Under the pieces are notes generated by a model that was not told the origin of the DNA, ran no database searches, and saw only the letters and a program-made list of their open reading frames with translations. Both the position numbers and the translations under genes were made by a program. This document shows, piece by piece, positions 1 to 10,466 of a stretch of 64,000 nt of DNA (within the stretch, counting starts at the first letter, position 1; the number at the start of each line of letters is the position of its first letter). Origin of the DNA: Alphaproteobacteria bacterium (GTDB taxonomy: Bacteria; Pseudomonadota; Alphaproteobacteria; Micavibrionales; Micavibrionaceae); assembly GCA_030750865.1 (NCBI GenBank), contig JASMHE010000002.1:39874-103873 (forward strand). Reading direction: 5' to 3'.

Positions 1-2584
1 CACGTTCTTTCAGCAAGTCGTAATACACCTTGCCGGAACAGATCACAACGCGCTTGATCTTCTTGCCGGAATGAATGCGGTCCTTGCCATCATCCCACAG
101 GAAGCGGTGGAAAGAACTATCACCAACAAATGCCGACACATCGGAAACGGCCTGCTTATGACGTAACAATGATTTCGGTGTCATGATAATAAGCGGCTTG
201 CGGAAATCACGATGCATCTGACGACGCAAAGCATGGAAATATTGTGCAGGGGTCGTACAATTACAGACCTGCCAGTTATCTTCGGCACATTGTTGCAAGA
301 AGCGCTCCAGACGCGCGGAGGAGTGCTCCGGCCCTTGCCCCTCATAGCCGTGCGGCAACAACATCACCAGACCGGACATCCGCAGCCATTTGCCTTCACC
401 GCTACTGATAAACTGGTCAATATGAATTTGCGCGCCATTGACGAAGTCACCAAACTGCGCTTCCCACAGAACAAGGGCGCGTGGTTCGGCCAGCGTATAT
501 CCATATTCAAACCCAAGTACAGCCGCTTCGGATAGCGGGCTGTCATGCACTTCAAAACGGGCCTGTTCATCATCAATATGTGCCAACGGGAAATATTTCT
601 TATTCGTTGTCTGATCATATAATGTCGCGTGACGTTGCGAGAATGTACCACGGCCGCAATCCTGACCGGACAAACGCACATCGTAACCGTCCACGAGCAA
701 ACTGCCAAACGCCAGTGCCTCGGCCGTGGCCCAATCAAATGGTTGATCACCGGCAAACATGGCTTTTTTGGCCTTCATCAAACGGCCGATTTTGGAATTC
801 AGATCAAACCCGTCCGGCACTGTTGTAATACGGTCGCCGACCTGATCGAACAGCTCTTTGGTAATGGCCGTCGCACCGCGTCGCGGACCGCCCGACGCCA
901 CCTTCATGCCCGACCATGCACCTTCCAGATAATCAGCTTTATTCAACTTATAGGTATTGGCCGCTTCAAAAGCATCTTCCAGATCCTGTTTGAAATTCGC
1001 CGTCACTTCATCCACTTCGGATTCCAACAAAACATTTTCAGCAATCAGCTTGTCGGCGTATTTCTCTCTGGTGGTTTTTTGTTTCGCAATTTTCTTGTAC
1101 ATCAATGGCTGCGTGAACATCGGCTCGTCGCCTTCGTTATGGCCATGACGACGGTAACAGAACATGTCAATCACAACGTCTTTGCGGAATTTCTGTCTGA
1201 ACTCAATCGCAATACGTGAGGCATGCACCACCGCTTCGGGGTCATCACCGTTCACATGGAAAATCGGTGCCGATAGCATCTTGGCTACATCTGTACAATA
1301 CGGACCGGAACGGCCATACATCGGTGTCGTCGTGAAACCGATCTGGTTGTTGATAACAATGTGGATTGTACCGCCGACACGATAGCCCGGCAATTCGGAA
1401 ATCATCAATGTTTCCGCCACAATGCCCTGTCCGGCAAACGCCGCATCACCATGCAACAATAACGGCATCACTTGCGTGGCTTCTGTGTCTTCTTTCTGGA
1501 TTTGTTTCGCGCGCACCTTACCGATAACCACCGGATTCACCGCTTCCAGATGAGATGGATTTGCCGTCAATGACAAGTGAACGGAATTGCCATCAAAATC
1601 ACGATCACCGGATGTCCCGAGGTGATATTTCACATCGCCCGAGCCCAGCACATCATCAGGATGTGATGATTTCCCCTGAAATTCGGCAAAGACCGCTGTA
1701 AACGGCTTGCCCATCACGTTTGTCAGCACATTCAAACGGCCACGGTGTGCCATGCCCAATACGATCTCGTTCAGGCCAAGCTGCCCGCCACGTTTCATAA
1801 TTTGCTCGATCGCTGGAATAGCCGATTCGCCGCCATCCAGACCGAAACGTTTCGTGCCCGGATATTTCACATGCAGGAATGTTTCGAACATTTCAGCCGC
1901 TGTCAGCCGTTCCAAAATGGCTTTCCGGCCATTCACTGTGAAATCTGTCTGGTTTTTAATGCCTTCGATACGCTCTTGAATCCACGCCTTTTCATCGGGA
2001 TCCGACATATGCGTAAATTCAACACCAATTTTGCCGCAATATGTCTTTTTCAGCACATCCATGATCTGGCGCAAGGTCGCATATTCAAGCCCCAGAACGT
2101 TATTGATAAAAATCTGACGATCATAATCAGACGGCGAAAACCCGTAATGAGACGGGTGCAGTTCGGGGTGTTCTTCGATATCACGCAAGCCCAGCGGGTC
2201 CAGATCGGCAATCAAATGACCGCGCGCACGATAGGCCCGAATAAGCATCAGCGCCCGCACAGAATCGCGCGTAGCTTCGCGCACATCACCTTGCATATGT
2301 CCCTGATTTGCAGCAGAAAGCGGCTTTGTCACACTTTCCGACATCATATAGGTTTCAGGACGCGCATGTTTGAAAGCGTTCCCTGATTTTCTATTTTCTT
2401 CGGGTGTCCAGCTGGCACCGTTTAATTCTGCAAGCAGAGCTGCTTCATCGTCCTGTAACCCGCCAAAGAAATCACGCCAGCTTTGATTAACCTGTGTCGG
2501 ATTTTCCAAATATTGTTCGTAAAGATGCGCAATATATTCAGCATTGGTGCTATGTAAGACATTCGATAGATTATCAGGAGACAT
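1..2584 (-). CDS. sucA: 2-oxoglutarate dehydrogenase E1 component, 3' end cut by window edge
   Basis: Thiamine-diphosphate-dependent E1 subunit of the 2-oxoglutarate dehydrogenase complex, which decarboxylates 2-oxoglutarate in the TCA cycle and passes the succinyl group to the E2 lipoyl domain. About 861 codons are visible of a family that usually runs 930-990 residues, so only the extreme C-terminus is missing. The N-terminus has the usual short E1 helix with a WRDFFGG motif near residue 40. Further in I read MAHRGRLNVL, the GDAAFAGQG cofactor-binding stretch and the NNQIGFTT motif. The ATG at 2582-2584 follows a GAAGAT-like leader. Its usual partner sucB is not next to it: it lies about 12.7 kb away on the other strand. 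Identification is secure. Confidence 0.96.
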   Translation of the reverse strand, partial: MSPDNLSNVLHSTNAEYIAHLYEQYLENPTQVNQSWRDFFGGLQDDEAALLAELNGASWTPEENRKSGNAFKHARPETYMMSESVTKPLSAANQGHMQGDVREATRDSVRALMLIRAYRARGHLIADLDPLGLRDIEEHPELHPSHYGFSPSDYDRQIFINNVLGLEYATLRQIMDVLKKTYCGKIGVEFTHMSDPDEKAWIQERIEGIKNQTDFTVNGRKAILERLTAAEMFETFLHVKYPGTKRFGLDGGESAIPAIEQIMKRGGQLGLNEIVLGMAHRGRLNVLTNVMGKPFTAVFAEFQGKSSHPDDVLGSGDVKYHLGTSGDRDFDGNSVHLSLTANPSHLEAVNPVVIGKVRAKQIQKEDTEATQVMPLLLHGDAAFAGQGIVAETLMISELPGYRVGGTIHIVINNQIGFTTTPMYGRSGPYCTDVAKMLSAPIFHVNGDDPEAVVHASRIAIEFRQKFRKDVVIDMFCYRRHGHNEGDEPMFTQPLMYKKIAKQKTTREKYADKLIAENVLLESEVDEVTANFKQDLEDAFEAANTYKLNKADYLEGAWSGMKVASGGPRRGATAITKELFDQVGDRITTVPDGFDLNSKIGRLMKAKKAMFAGDQPFDWATAEALAFGSLLVDGYDVRLSGQDCGRGTFSQRHATLYDQTTNKKYFPLAHIDDEQARFEVHDSPLSEAAVLGFEYGYTLAEPRALVLWEAQFGDFVNGAQIHIDQFISSGEGKWLRMSGLVMLLPHGYEGQGPEHSSARLERFLQQCAEDNWQVCNCTTPAQYFHALRRQMHRDFRKPLIIMTPKSLLRHKQAVSDVSAFVGDSSFHRFLWDDGKDRIHSGKKIKRVVICSGKVYYDLLKER

Positions 2585-2654
2585 CTTCAGATCCTTGTGT
2601 TGGGTTACGCTTTGGTACCAAGTCGATTAGTAAATCATTTGTTATTATATATTG

Positions 2655-3302
2655 CTATGCGGAGACATATCCACGTTCGCTGAGCCTTTCTTCCAACGGC
2701 ACCATCAGAATTTCGGACAGCTTTGCAAGCACAGTATATTCATCTGCGCTAATATTTAAAAACCTATAATCAATTCCACCCGCTTTTTTTGTGAATCCCG
2801 GTATGCACGACACCATCGCACAAATTTTCTCTTTGATCAGGGCGGCATAATACGCCATCTGGCTGTCGGCTTCTTCGGCATCATCGCCGTCTTCGCGATA
2901 GGCCATCGCCACCGCGATACCGATATCGACAAGATTTTGCCTGAATGTCATGACTTCGTCACTGTTTAACTGCTGCGCCATGAAACCGCGCACGTCTTCG
3001 CATTCCGCTCCGACATGATCTAGATTCACATTCCACGCTGCCCAATCGGCCTTACGCGCCAATGTGGTTCGCATAATTTCTTCGACCAGTTCGGATTTCA
3101 AAAAATCTTCGGCAAATGCCGTAATAATACTCTCAAGCGCCTGAATTTCAGCCTCGGACGCCCCTTCTCCGCCAGAGCGATCACTTTCGCTGACCCATAG
3201 TCCGACACGGTAAGGGAGCGCGATAATTTTTTCCTGTTGTTCGGGTGTAAAGCGGCTCAAGTAAGCCGGCGCGGATTGCTGCGGAGGAGCTTGTTCATTC
3301 AT
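2655..3302 (-). CDS. conserved hypothetical protein, downstream member of a tandem paralogue pair
   Basis: A 215-residue soluble protein of unknown function. It is clearly related to the protein encoded just upstream: both share the pattern I-x-LP-[FY]-RVGLWxS followed by an acidic stretch and an LE-[AS]-I-x helix, and both end with a YLNIS motif and a helical tail. There is no signal peptide or membrane segment. Its ATG lies one base after the stop of the upstream paralogue, so the two are almost certainly co-transcribed and translationally coupled. They sit between sucD and sucA in the same orientation, although a terminator separates them from sucD. I do not recognise a named family. Confidence 0.75.
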   Translation of the reverse strand: MNEQAPPQQSAPAYLSRFTPEQQEKIIALPYRVGLWVSESDRSGGEGASEAEIQALESIITAFAEDFLKSELVEEIMRTTLARKADWAAWNVNLDHVGAECEDVRGFMAQQLNSDEVMTFRQNLVDIGIAVAMAYREDGDDAEEADSQMAYYAALIKEKICAMVSCIPGFTKKAGGIDYRFLNISADEYTVLAKLSEILMVPLEERLSERGYVSA

Positions 3303-3303
3303 A

Positions 3304-3858
3304 TTATGATGCTTTCTTACTGACAGATTTAACCATGACCTGTTTCAAACGCTCCAGCGCCTTTGCTTCAGGTTCGGAAATATTCAAATAGCGTTGCTTC
3401 ATATCCGTTGTTTTGAAAAAAGACGACAGCCCTTCCCAGAAGCTTTCCTTCTCTTCTTTCTTGTCCGGATCATAGGCATTTTCGTTATAGGCAGCGGCCA
3501 CAGCCTCTGCAATCTTATAAAGCATGATGCGGTACACTTTCATATCTTCGGCACCGCGGCGCTTTAACAATTCACGCAGCGCGACATGTGTATCCCTTAA
3601 CGTATTTTCATTATAGCCCCGCCATTTCTTCCAGAGCTTTTTGTATTTCAATGTTTCGTGAACAGTTGCCTGTAAAAAAGGCGTTTGATCATGCGTTTTT
3701 GCAATAACCCGCAAAATACGTTCCAGTGCCTCAAGTTCATCCCGATCATCCTGACCACCGGGAACATCATCGGCAAGGCTCATCCATAAGCCGACCCGAA
3801 ACGGTAAACTGACGATACGGAATTTTTCCGCATCTCCCATATTTTGAAACCAAGCCAT
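3304..3858 (-). CDS. conserved hypothetical protein, upstream member of a tandem paralogue pair
   Basis: A 184-residue protein when started at the ATG at 3856-3858, which is preceded by a good AGGAGAG ribosome-binding site. The longer reading frame from 3921 would begin inside the upstream terminator and is unlikely. It shares the LPFRVGLWMS motif (about residue 18) and a terminal RYLNIS motif with the gene downstream, which marks a local duplication. The protein is charged, helical and lacks membrane segments. Function unknown. It follows a terminator for the sucCD transcript, so it probably has its own promoter in the short A/T-rich gap, though I cannot point to one. Confidence 0.72.
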   Translation of the reverse strand: MAWFQNMGDAEKFRIVSLPFRVGLWMSLADDVPGGQDDRDELEALERILRVIAKTHDQTPFLQATVHETLKYKKLWKKWRGYNENTLRDTHVALRELLKRRGAEDMKVYRIMLYKIAEAVAAAYNENAYDPDKKEEKESFWEGLSSFFKTTDMKQRYLNISEPEAKALERLKQVMVKSVSKKAS

Positions 3859-3923
3859 ATCGCGTCTCTCCTTTGACAGATCATTATACCGATAAAGGTT
3901 AACAAAATAAATACAACACATAT

Positions 3924-3950
3924 AAAAAACGCGGCTTTTTGCCGCGTTTT
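3924..3950 (-). terminator. rho-independent terminator of the sucC-sucD transcript
   Basis: Read on the minus strand, an AAAACGCGGC arm, an AAAAA loop and a GCCGCGTTTTTT arm form a perfect GC-rich hairpin followed by a U tract. It lies 24 bases past the sucD stop codon and before the hypothetical gene pair. Confidence 0.88.
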
Positions 3951-3974
3951 CAATAGAATAACTGCCGCGCAGAC

Positions 3975-4856
3975 TTAGGCTGCTTTCTTTGTGGCTTCCA
4001 CAACAGCATCACCCAGACCGGCAGGACTTTCGGACACAACAAAACCAGCCTCGCGCATGGCCTTCATTTTAGCTGACGCAGTATCGTCCGCACCGGAAAT
4101 CAACGCACCGGCATGGCCCATACGTTTTCCGGGAGGGGCCGTCGCACCGGCAATAAAGCCTGCGATCGGTTTCTTATCTTTCAGACCTTTATAATATTCA
4201 GCCGCCTCGATTTCGGCCGTACCGCCGATCTCACCGATCATCAGAATGCTTTCGGTTTCCGGATCATTCATGAACATATCAATACAATCAATAAAGTTCG
4301 TGCCGTTCACAGGGTCACCGCCAATACCGATACAGGTTGACTGACCAAGACCAACAGCAGCCGTTTGCGCCACCGCTTCGTAAGTCAACGTACCGGAACG
4401 CGAAACAATCCCGACGGAACCACGTTTGTGGATATGGCCGGGCATAATGCCGATTTTGCATTCATCCGGCGTAATCACACCCGGACAGTTCGGCCCGATC
4501 AAGCGCGTTTTTGAACCTTCCAGTGCGGCTTTCACCTTCACCATGTCCAGAACAGGAATGCCTTCCGTGATACAAATTGCCAGTTCCACTTCCGCTTCAA
4601 TCGCTTCGATAATGGCAGCTGCTGCAAACGGAGGCGGCACGTAAATGACAGTCGCATTACAATCTGTGGCGTCTTTGGCCTCTTTCACTGTGTTAAAAAC
4701 CGGCAGTCCCAAATGTTCCTGCCCGCCTTTCTTCGGTGTCACACCACCAACCATGTTCGTCCCGTAAGCAATCGCTTGTTCGCTATGGAACGTGCCTTGC
4801 GCTCCTGTAAACCCCTGGCAGATCACTTTTGTATCTTTTCCAACTAAGACTGACAT
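3975..4856 (-). CDS. sucD: succinyl-CoA ligase (ADP-forming) subunit alpha
   Basis: Alpha subunit of succinyl-CoA synthetase, which with SucC makes ATP or GTP from succinyl-CoA in the TCA cycle. The 293-residue length is typical. Near residue 16 is the CoA-binding [10 protein letters not shown] stretch. The GPNCPG motif lies mid-protein, and the phosphorylated histidine is in GHAGALISG at residue 248. It is the last gene of a three-gene transcript (sucC, a YeaQ-type gene, sucD) that ends at the hairpin at 3924-3950. The insertion of a membrane-protein gene between sucC and sucD is uncommon, since the two subunits are usually adjacent or overlapping. Identification is secure. Confidence 0.97.
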   Translation of the reverse strand: MSVLVGKDTKVICQGFTGAQGTFHSEQAIAYGTNMVGGVTPKKGGQEHLGLPVFNTVKEAKDATDCNATVIYVPPPFAAAAIIEAIEAEVELAICITEGIPVLDMVKVKAALEGSKTRLIGPNCPGVITPDECKIGIMPGHIHKRGSVGIVSRSGTLTYEAVAQTAAVGLGQSTCIGIGGDPVNGTNFIDCIDMFMNDPETESILMIGEIGGTAEIEAAEYYKGLKDKKPIAGFIAGATAPPGKRMGHAGALISGADDTASAKMKAMREAGFVVSESPAGLGDAVVEATKKAA

Positions 4857-4892
4857 ATTTTTCTCCTCAAAATATCCTTTAATACGCGTTGT

Positions 4893-5153
4893 TTAGCGCT
4901 TTATCTGACGCTTTGTTTGAATTTTGCGTGCAACGAAAATGACAACAACAGCACCGCATGTTGCTGTGACGACAGAACCGATCAAACCAACGGCCTTAAT
5001 ACCAAGTAAACTGAACAAAAAACCACCGACAACGGCGCCCGCAATGCCCAACAATACGTTGCGCAGAATACCGTTTTGTTCCGCTTCCATGATTTTACCG
5101 GCGAGAACACCGGCAATACCACCGATAACCAGAAAGACCAGAAACTCGATCAT
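4893..5153 (-). CDS. GlsB/YeaQ/YmgE-family small integral membrane protein
   Basis: An 86-residue, very hydrophobic protein with the GxxAGxLAGKIM pattern near residue 13 and three probable transmembrane helices (about 1-20, 30-50, 55-77) ending in a basic [10 protein letters not shown] tail. This matches the transglycosylase-associated/YeaQ-YmgE family, whose members are often stress induced but have no firmly established activity. The ATG overlaps the sucC stop codon in a TAATG arrangement, so translation is probably coupled to sucC. Sitting between the two succinyl-CoA ligase subunits, it must be expressed with them. Whether it has any link to TCA metabolism is unknown. Confidence 0.85.
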   Translation of the reverse strand: MIEFLVFLVIGGIAGVLAGKIMEAEQNGILRNVLLGIAGAVVGGFLFSLLGIKAVGLIGSVVTATCGAVVVIFVARKIQTKRQIKR

Positions 5154-6355
5154 TACGCGGCCTCCTGCGCTTTTTGTGTCGCTTCGACGACTTTTTCAGC
5201 CGCATCAGCCAGATTATCCGCAGAGATAATCGGCAAGCCGGAATTCGCCATCAATTCCTTACCTTTTTCAACATTCGTACCTTCAAGACGCACGACCAGC
5301 GGCACGCTCAAATCAACTTCTTTCGCTGCGGCAATCACACCTTCGGCAATCACATCACACTTCATAATGCCGCCAAAGATATTGACCAAAATGCCCTCTA
5401 CACTCGGATCGGACAAAATAATCTTGAACGCGGTTGTCACGCGCTCGGCTGTTGCGCCGCCACCAACATCAAGGAAGTTTGCCGGCTCGCCGCCTTTCAG
5501 CTTGATGATGTCCATTGTCGCCATCGCCAAGCCCGCACCATTGACCATACAGCCAATGTTGCCATCAAGGCGCACATAAGACAGATCGTTATCAGCCGCG
5601 ATTTTCTCGTTCTCGTCTTCTTCAGATTCATCGCGAAGCGCTGCAATTTCAGGATGACGGAACAGCGCGTTCGGATCGAAGTTAAATTTCGCATCCAGCG
5701 CCATCACTTCATCACCGGAAACAATCATCGGGTTGATCTCGACGATTGAGGCGTCCAGTTCCATGTAACATTTATACAGATTCTTGAAGAACGGGATCGC
5801 GCTCTCTTTTGCCTTCCCGCTTAATTCCAAAGCGTCGGCCAGTTTTTCCGCATCGGCATCTGTAATACCACCGACAGGATCGATCGCCAGCTTGGTGATT
5901 TTTTCAGGGTGCGTTTCCGCAACTTCTTCGATATCCATTCCACCTTCGGTCGAAACCATGAAAGTGATTTTCGATGTCGCGCGATCCAGCAGCAAAGAAC
6001 AGTAATATTCCTTTTCAATCTCAACACCGTCGGTCACATACAAACGCTGCACGTCTTTACCTTCCGGGCCGGTCTGCTTGGTCACCAGCGTCTTGCCATA
6101 CATAGCCTCTGCAGCGGCTTTTACCTCTTCAACCGTCTTGCAAAGACGCACGCCGCCCTTTCCTTCGGGGTTGTCCGTAAAGTGACCTGCCCCGCGACCG
6201 CCAGCATGGATCTGGGCTTTCACAACATATAAATCCGTGTCCATGCTCTCGGCAGCTTTCACCGCCTCATCGACACTCATCGCCGCGATGCCCTTTGGCA
6301 CAGTCACGTCGTATTTCTCTAACAGCTCTTTTGCTTGATATTCATGAATATTCAT
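5153..6355 (-). CDS. sucC: succinyl-CoA ligase (ADP-forming) subunit beta
   Basis: Beta subunit of succinyl-CoA synthetase, carrying the ATP-grasp nucleotide-binding domain (N-terminal two thirds) and the CoA-ligase domain. Diagnostic stretches are [12 protein letters not shown] at the start, HAGGRGAG near residue 52, [15 protein letters not shown] and the NIFGGI motif in the C-terminal domain. At 400 residues it is slightly longer than the roughly 390-residue norm, because of an acidic [10 protein letters not shown] insertion around residue 240. First gene of the sucC-YeaQ-sucD transcript. Its promoter should lie in the 6356-6575 gap, divergent from the coiled-coil gene; no clear minus-strand -35/-10 pair was found there. 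Confidence 0.97.
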   Translation of the reverse strand: MNIHEYQAKELLEKYDVTVPKGIAAMSVDEAVKAAESMDTDLYVVKAQIHAGGRGAGHFTDNPEGKGGVRLCKTVEEVKAAAEAMYGKTLVTKQTGPEGKDVQRLYVTDGVEIEKEYYCSLLLDRATSKITFMVSTEGGMDIEEVAETHPEKITKLAIDPVGGITDADAEKLADALELSGKAKESAIPFFKNLYKCYMELDASIVEINPMIVSGDEVMALDAKFNFDPNALFRHPEIAALRDESEEDENEKIAADNDLSYVRLDGNIGCMVNGAGLAMATMDIIKLKGGEPANFLDVGGGATAERVTTAFKIILSDPSVEGILVNIFGGIMKCDVIAEGVIAAAKEVDLSVPLVVRLEGTNVEKGKELMANSGLPIISADNLADAAEKVVEATQKAQEAA

Positions 6356-6575
6356 ACGTTGAACCCCGATTTACTATCTAAAATTTGTTCGTATTCAATT
6401 TTGCTCGTCACATGCTTGCTTATTAGAAGCAAACCGCCGATAAAATTCACCTGACACGACGGACGTAACACTTAGGGTTTATCAGAGTCGTACAGAGAAG
6501 AAAACCTAGAAACCGCAGTTTTTTACAAACAAACCACGCAATAAAATGAATATAATACATATTTTTATTATTTAT

Positions 6576-6604
6576 TTGACACATAAGTGTGTTTTATGTA
6601 TTAT
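6576..6604 (+). promoter_or_regulatory. strong sigma-70-type promoter for the coiled-coil gene
   Basis: A perfect TTGACA (6576-6581), a 17-base spacer and TATTAT (6599-6604) form a near-consensus housekeeping promoter. Transcription would begin about 6611, which is after the first in-frame ATG at 6587. That rules out this ATG as the start and supports the TTG at 6632, which has a GGAGAA ribosome-binding site. Confidence 0.8.
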
Positions 6605-6631
6605 ACAAGTATATTAATTAGGAGAAACGAC

Positions 6632-8053
6632 TTGAAGAACTTGTTTTTACAGCAAAAATTTGAAGATACCGCAGGCAAAGGATACCCTGTCGGTCTCAAA
6701 AAGCTGTTCTCAATGAATTCTGCAAAATCAACGTTAAAAGGCTTTTTGGGCCGCGTTGAAGACGAAGTTGCCAGCATCAAAGATATTTTCAGCAGCGCCT
6801 TTAAACTTGGCTTCCTGAGCACACCACAACAGCTTTTCCACGTAAATGCCCGCTTGTCCGGCCGTTTGAACGGTTTGGCCGTTACGGGCTGGAAACAGGA
6901 TCGCGAAGCGGATGAAAGCTTTGTTCGCAGCCTGTATATCTTCAACAGAATGCTGCTGAACACAACATTCTTGTCATTGCCGGAAATGATCAGAGAATCA
7001 TACGCCGTTCTTCAGGATTTCCTGAACACCACAGAAACATATCTGCATACAGAATATACAGAGACCGTTGATGAAATTCACGAGATCAACGAGAAGATCG
7101 CCGAACAGCATGAACTGGCCGAAGAGACCGAAGAGTTTATCGCTGAATTCGAAGCCCAAGAAGACGTTGTCGAAGACATGCTTCGTATCAAAGAAACAGC
7201 TTATCTGGACGCGCAGGCAGAATTGAAAGCCGCCGCCGATAAATTGAACCATTCGGAACTGTCTTATGACGAAACAGCCCGCCTGTTCGAAAAGATGCGC
7301 GAAAGAATCCTGCGGGATGAAAATGACCGTTTTGTTCGCTGGGACACCGAGAATGAAGTCTTTTACTGCATTCAGGTTGATGGCGAAAAGCGCATCTATG
7401 ATGCGGAAAGACAAGAAGAATACAGAAGCATCTTCACAAATGTAGATGTGACAGCGTCCTTCGACGAGCACATTGATCTTGCGCACTCAAACATGACGAT
7501 CCCGGGCAACAACTACGAGATCATCAAAGAGCGTAAAGAGCTTGCCGAAGCCTCTGTTTACGAAGCCCGCGTATGTCATAACGGTGCATGCGAAATCGTA
7601 ACGCGCATTGCTGAAGAGAAAAATGAAGCATTGACAACACTGGATAACATCCGGTCAACCTTGCGCGCGCACCAAAGAACGTTGCTGAAAATCCAGAGTG
7701 AAATGAAAGCACTGGACGACATCAGACACGACCAGATTGAAGGTCTGGAAGCAATCAAACAAAAACTCGAAGATATTCGTGACTTGCGCCGCACATACAA
7801 CAACCCGGAAGTTCTGGAAGGCCTGCGCGACGGCTCGATCACAGTTGACGACCTCGAAGACGAACTGCGTAAAACACCAAACCTGTTCAGAAAATACGAA
7901 GCCTTTGCGGAAGCACGGGAACAAGAAGGTGATACATCACTTTCAATGACATTCAAACACAGACATGATCACGCTGAACTGCGTAACCATGATGCAGATG
8001 TCGTCATCCCGAACATGCCGTATAATGATTTAAAACAGTTACAGCCCGCCTGA
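6632..8053 (+). CDS. coiled-coil protein of unknown function
   Basis: A 473-residue protein if begun at TTG 6632, placed five bases after an AGGAGAAA ribosome-binding site and inside the transcript predicted from the promoter at 6576-6604. The N-terminal 120 residues are mixed and basic (a LFSMNSAKSTLKGFLG segment). Residues about 150-420 are dominated by long heptad-like, Glu/Lys/Leu-rich helices, strongly suggesting an extended coiled coil. The C-terminus is histidine-containing and polar (HRHDHAELRNHD). No signal peptide and no transmembrane helix are seen. A strong promoter and a strong terminator make it an abundant single-gene transcript. I do not recognise a family; a structural or scaffold role is only a guess. 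Confidence 0.72.
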   Translation: MKNLFLQQKFEDTAGKGYPVGLKKLFSMNSAKSTLKGFLGRVEDEVASIKDIFSSAFKLGFLSTPQQLFHVNARLSGRLNGLAVTGWKQDREADESFVRSLYIFNRMLLNTTFLSLPEMIRESYAVLQDFLNTTETYLHTEYTETVDEIHEINEKIAEQHELAEETEEFIAEFEAQEDVVEDMLRIKETAYLDAQAELKAAADKLNHSELSYDETARLFEKMRERILRDENDRFVRWDTENEVFYCIQVDGEKRIYDAERQEEYRSIFTNVDVTASFDEHIDLAHSNMTIPGNNYEIIKERKELAEASVYEARVCHNGACEIVTRIAEEKNEALTTLDNIRSTLRAHQRTLLKIQSEMKALDDIRHDQIEGLEAIKQKLEDIRDLRRTYNNPEVLEGLRDGSITVDDLEDELRKTPNLFRKYEAFAEAREQEGDTSLSMTFKHRHDHAELRNHDADVVIPNMPYNDLKQLQPA

Positions 8054-8085
8054 TCGTCAGATCCCAACGGCCTCTAAAAACATCG

Positions 8086-8117
8086 AAAAAGCCTCTGCCA
8101 TTGCAAGAGGCTTTTTT
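8086..8117 (+). terminator. rho-independent terminator after the coiled-coil gene
   Basis: AAAAAGCCTCT, a nine-base loop and AGAGGCTTTTTT form a stable hairpin with a six-T run, 32 bases after the stop codon at 8053. Confidence 0.92.
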
Positions 8118-8211
8118 CTATATAAAAAACGCTATAAAGCCGCATATATCCGCGATTTTTACCATTATTTAACGAATTTCACATAAGATGTATATAGTTA
8201 GAAGGGAAACA

Positions 8212-9288
8212 GTGCAAAACATGGCAGTGGACATCGACATAGACGGCAGAACAGAAGAGCAGCGGCTGGAAGAACAGCTGCAGGCCGATCTTGATGCCTC
8301 ACTCACAGAGCCAGCGCTTGAAGAGGAATATGTACCGGAGGACACTACACCGGAAATTCTGGATACACTGGCACAGCAAGAAGAATTACCTAACGACATC
8401 ACAAACGAATTCGAACAAGACGCGTTCGCAACGGAAGAAGACATCGAAGCAGACTTCAACAGCGATGTCGGCGAAGCATCACATAATCATATTTCAGCCG
8501 AAGAAGCCGAGGCAGAGATTGCCGCGAATACTGAAGAACCGATCTCTACAGAAGACGCTGATGACATTTTTCATGATGCGGAAAATTTCGAAGCTCACGC
8601 GGCATCCTACTTTACACTCGGTATTATCAGCGGCGCCGCCAAACGCGCGACCGTCGCCCATGAACTGAGCGGCATTTCAACCGCTGGTGGCCTTGCCGCC
8701 AACCGCGTCCTTGATAGTAGAGAAAAAGCCGAGAAAGCGGCGCGCACAACAAAATCACAATTAACACAAGCAGCCGTCGTCGAGAATTTCTCGTTGCCGA
8801 CAGCTGACAGACTGAACCTTATCAGAGATAACGCCGATCCGGACCGTTATATGCCGGACACTGACCTTGATATGGGAGAAGATTATCCAAACTTATTTGA
8901 CCTGCGCATGAATGACATATATGGCGGCGGCTGGGTCAATGATGAAGAAGCCGGTATGTGTCGCATGGCCCTGCCTGGTGAAGACGCAGATGATTTCTTC
9001 TCGTTCAACGCAGATGACATCACGGGACAGGGTGACGGGAGTCTTCTGAAAGCGCCCGTGGACAGCATGAGTGAAGACATAACGCTAAGCTTTGGCGATA
9101 CACTCGACCTTGTCGGTCATGATGACACAATTGTACAGGCATCCGTAACGGATGTGTTTACAAAAGCGGCGCAGGACACCGATTACGCAACGGCAATCGC
9201 CGCAGAACACGAACAAACCAACACCGCAGAAAGCGGCATGGACATGTCAGAGCGTGAATTTGACAGAGGATTTTCGATGGGTGTCTAA
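8212..9288 (+). CDS. highly acidic hypothetical protein
   Basis: About 358 residues from a GTG at 8212, which sits five bases after a GAAGGGAA ribosome-binding site. An ATG at 8221 is in frame and an upstream ATG at 8188 lacks a site. The first 130 residues are extremely rich in Glu and Asp and look disordered. Around residues 130-190 a more ordered Ala/Gly-rich segment (FTLGIISGAAKRATVAHELSG) may form a hydrophobic or amphipathic helix. The rest is acidic with many Asp residues. No catalytic motif was seen. It lies between the coiled-coil gene and mdh and may be functionally paired with the coiled-coil protein, but there is no direct evidence. Family not recognised. Confidence 0.65.
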   Translation: MQNMAVDIDIDGRTEEQRLEEQLQADLDASLTEPALEEEYVPEDTTPEILDTLAQQEELPNDITNEFEQDAFATEEDIEADFNSDVGEASHNHISAEEAEAEIAANTEEPISTEDADDIFHDAENFEAHAASYFTLGIISGAAKRATVAHELSGISTAGGLAANRVLDSREKAEKAARTTKSQLTQAAVVENFSLPTADRLNLIRDNADPDRYMPDTDLDMGEDYPNLFDLRMNDIYGGGWVNDEEAGMCRMALPGEDADDFFSFNADDITGQGDGSLLKAPVDSMSEDITLSFGDTLDLVGHDDTIVQASVTDVFTKAAQDTDYATAIAAEHEQTNTAESGMDMSEREFDRGFSMGV

Positions 9289-9375
9289 CCCCATCGATAT
9301 CTAGAATGCGAACCGGATTTTGCATGATCATGACAGCTCAGACAGAGAAATCCGATACGCATAACGTAATGAAGG

Positions 9376-10377
<1,002 letters not shown>

Positions 10378-10466
10378 CTATTGCATTTATCTGCGGAATC
10401 GACTCTAGCGCTTAATCTGTTGCATCGCAAGATGCCCGGCGTCGTTTTGTAACGCAAAATAGAGTG

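Noticed and set aside
364..2386. Several plus- and minus-strand frames inside sucA
   Set aside because: They are shadows of the sucA reading frame, with no ribosome-binding sites or recognisable products.
6587..6631. Upstream ATG as start of the coiled-coil gene
   Set aside because: It lies inside the predicted promoter (spacer between -35 and -10), so it is not transcribed; TTG 6632 has a GGAGAA site.
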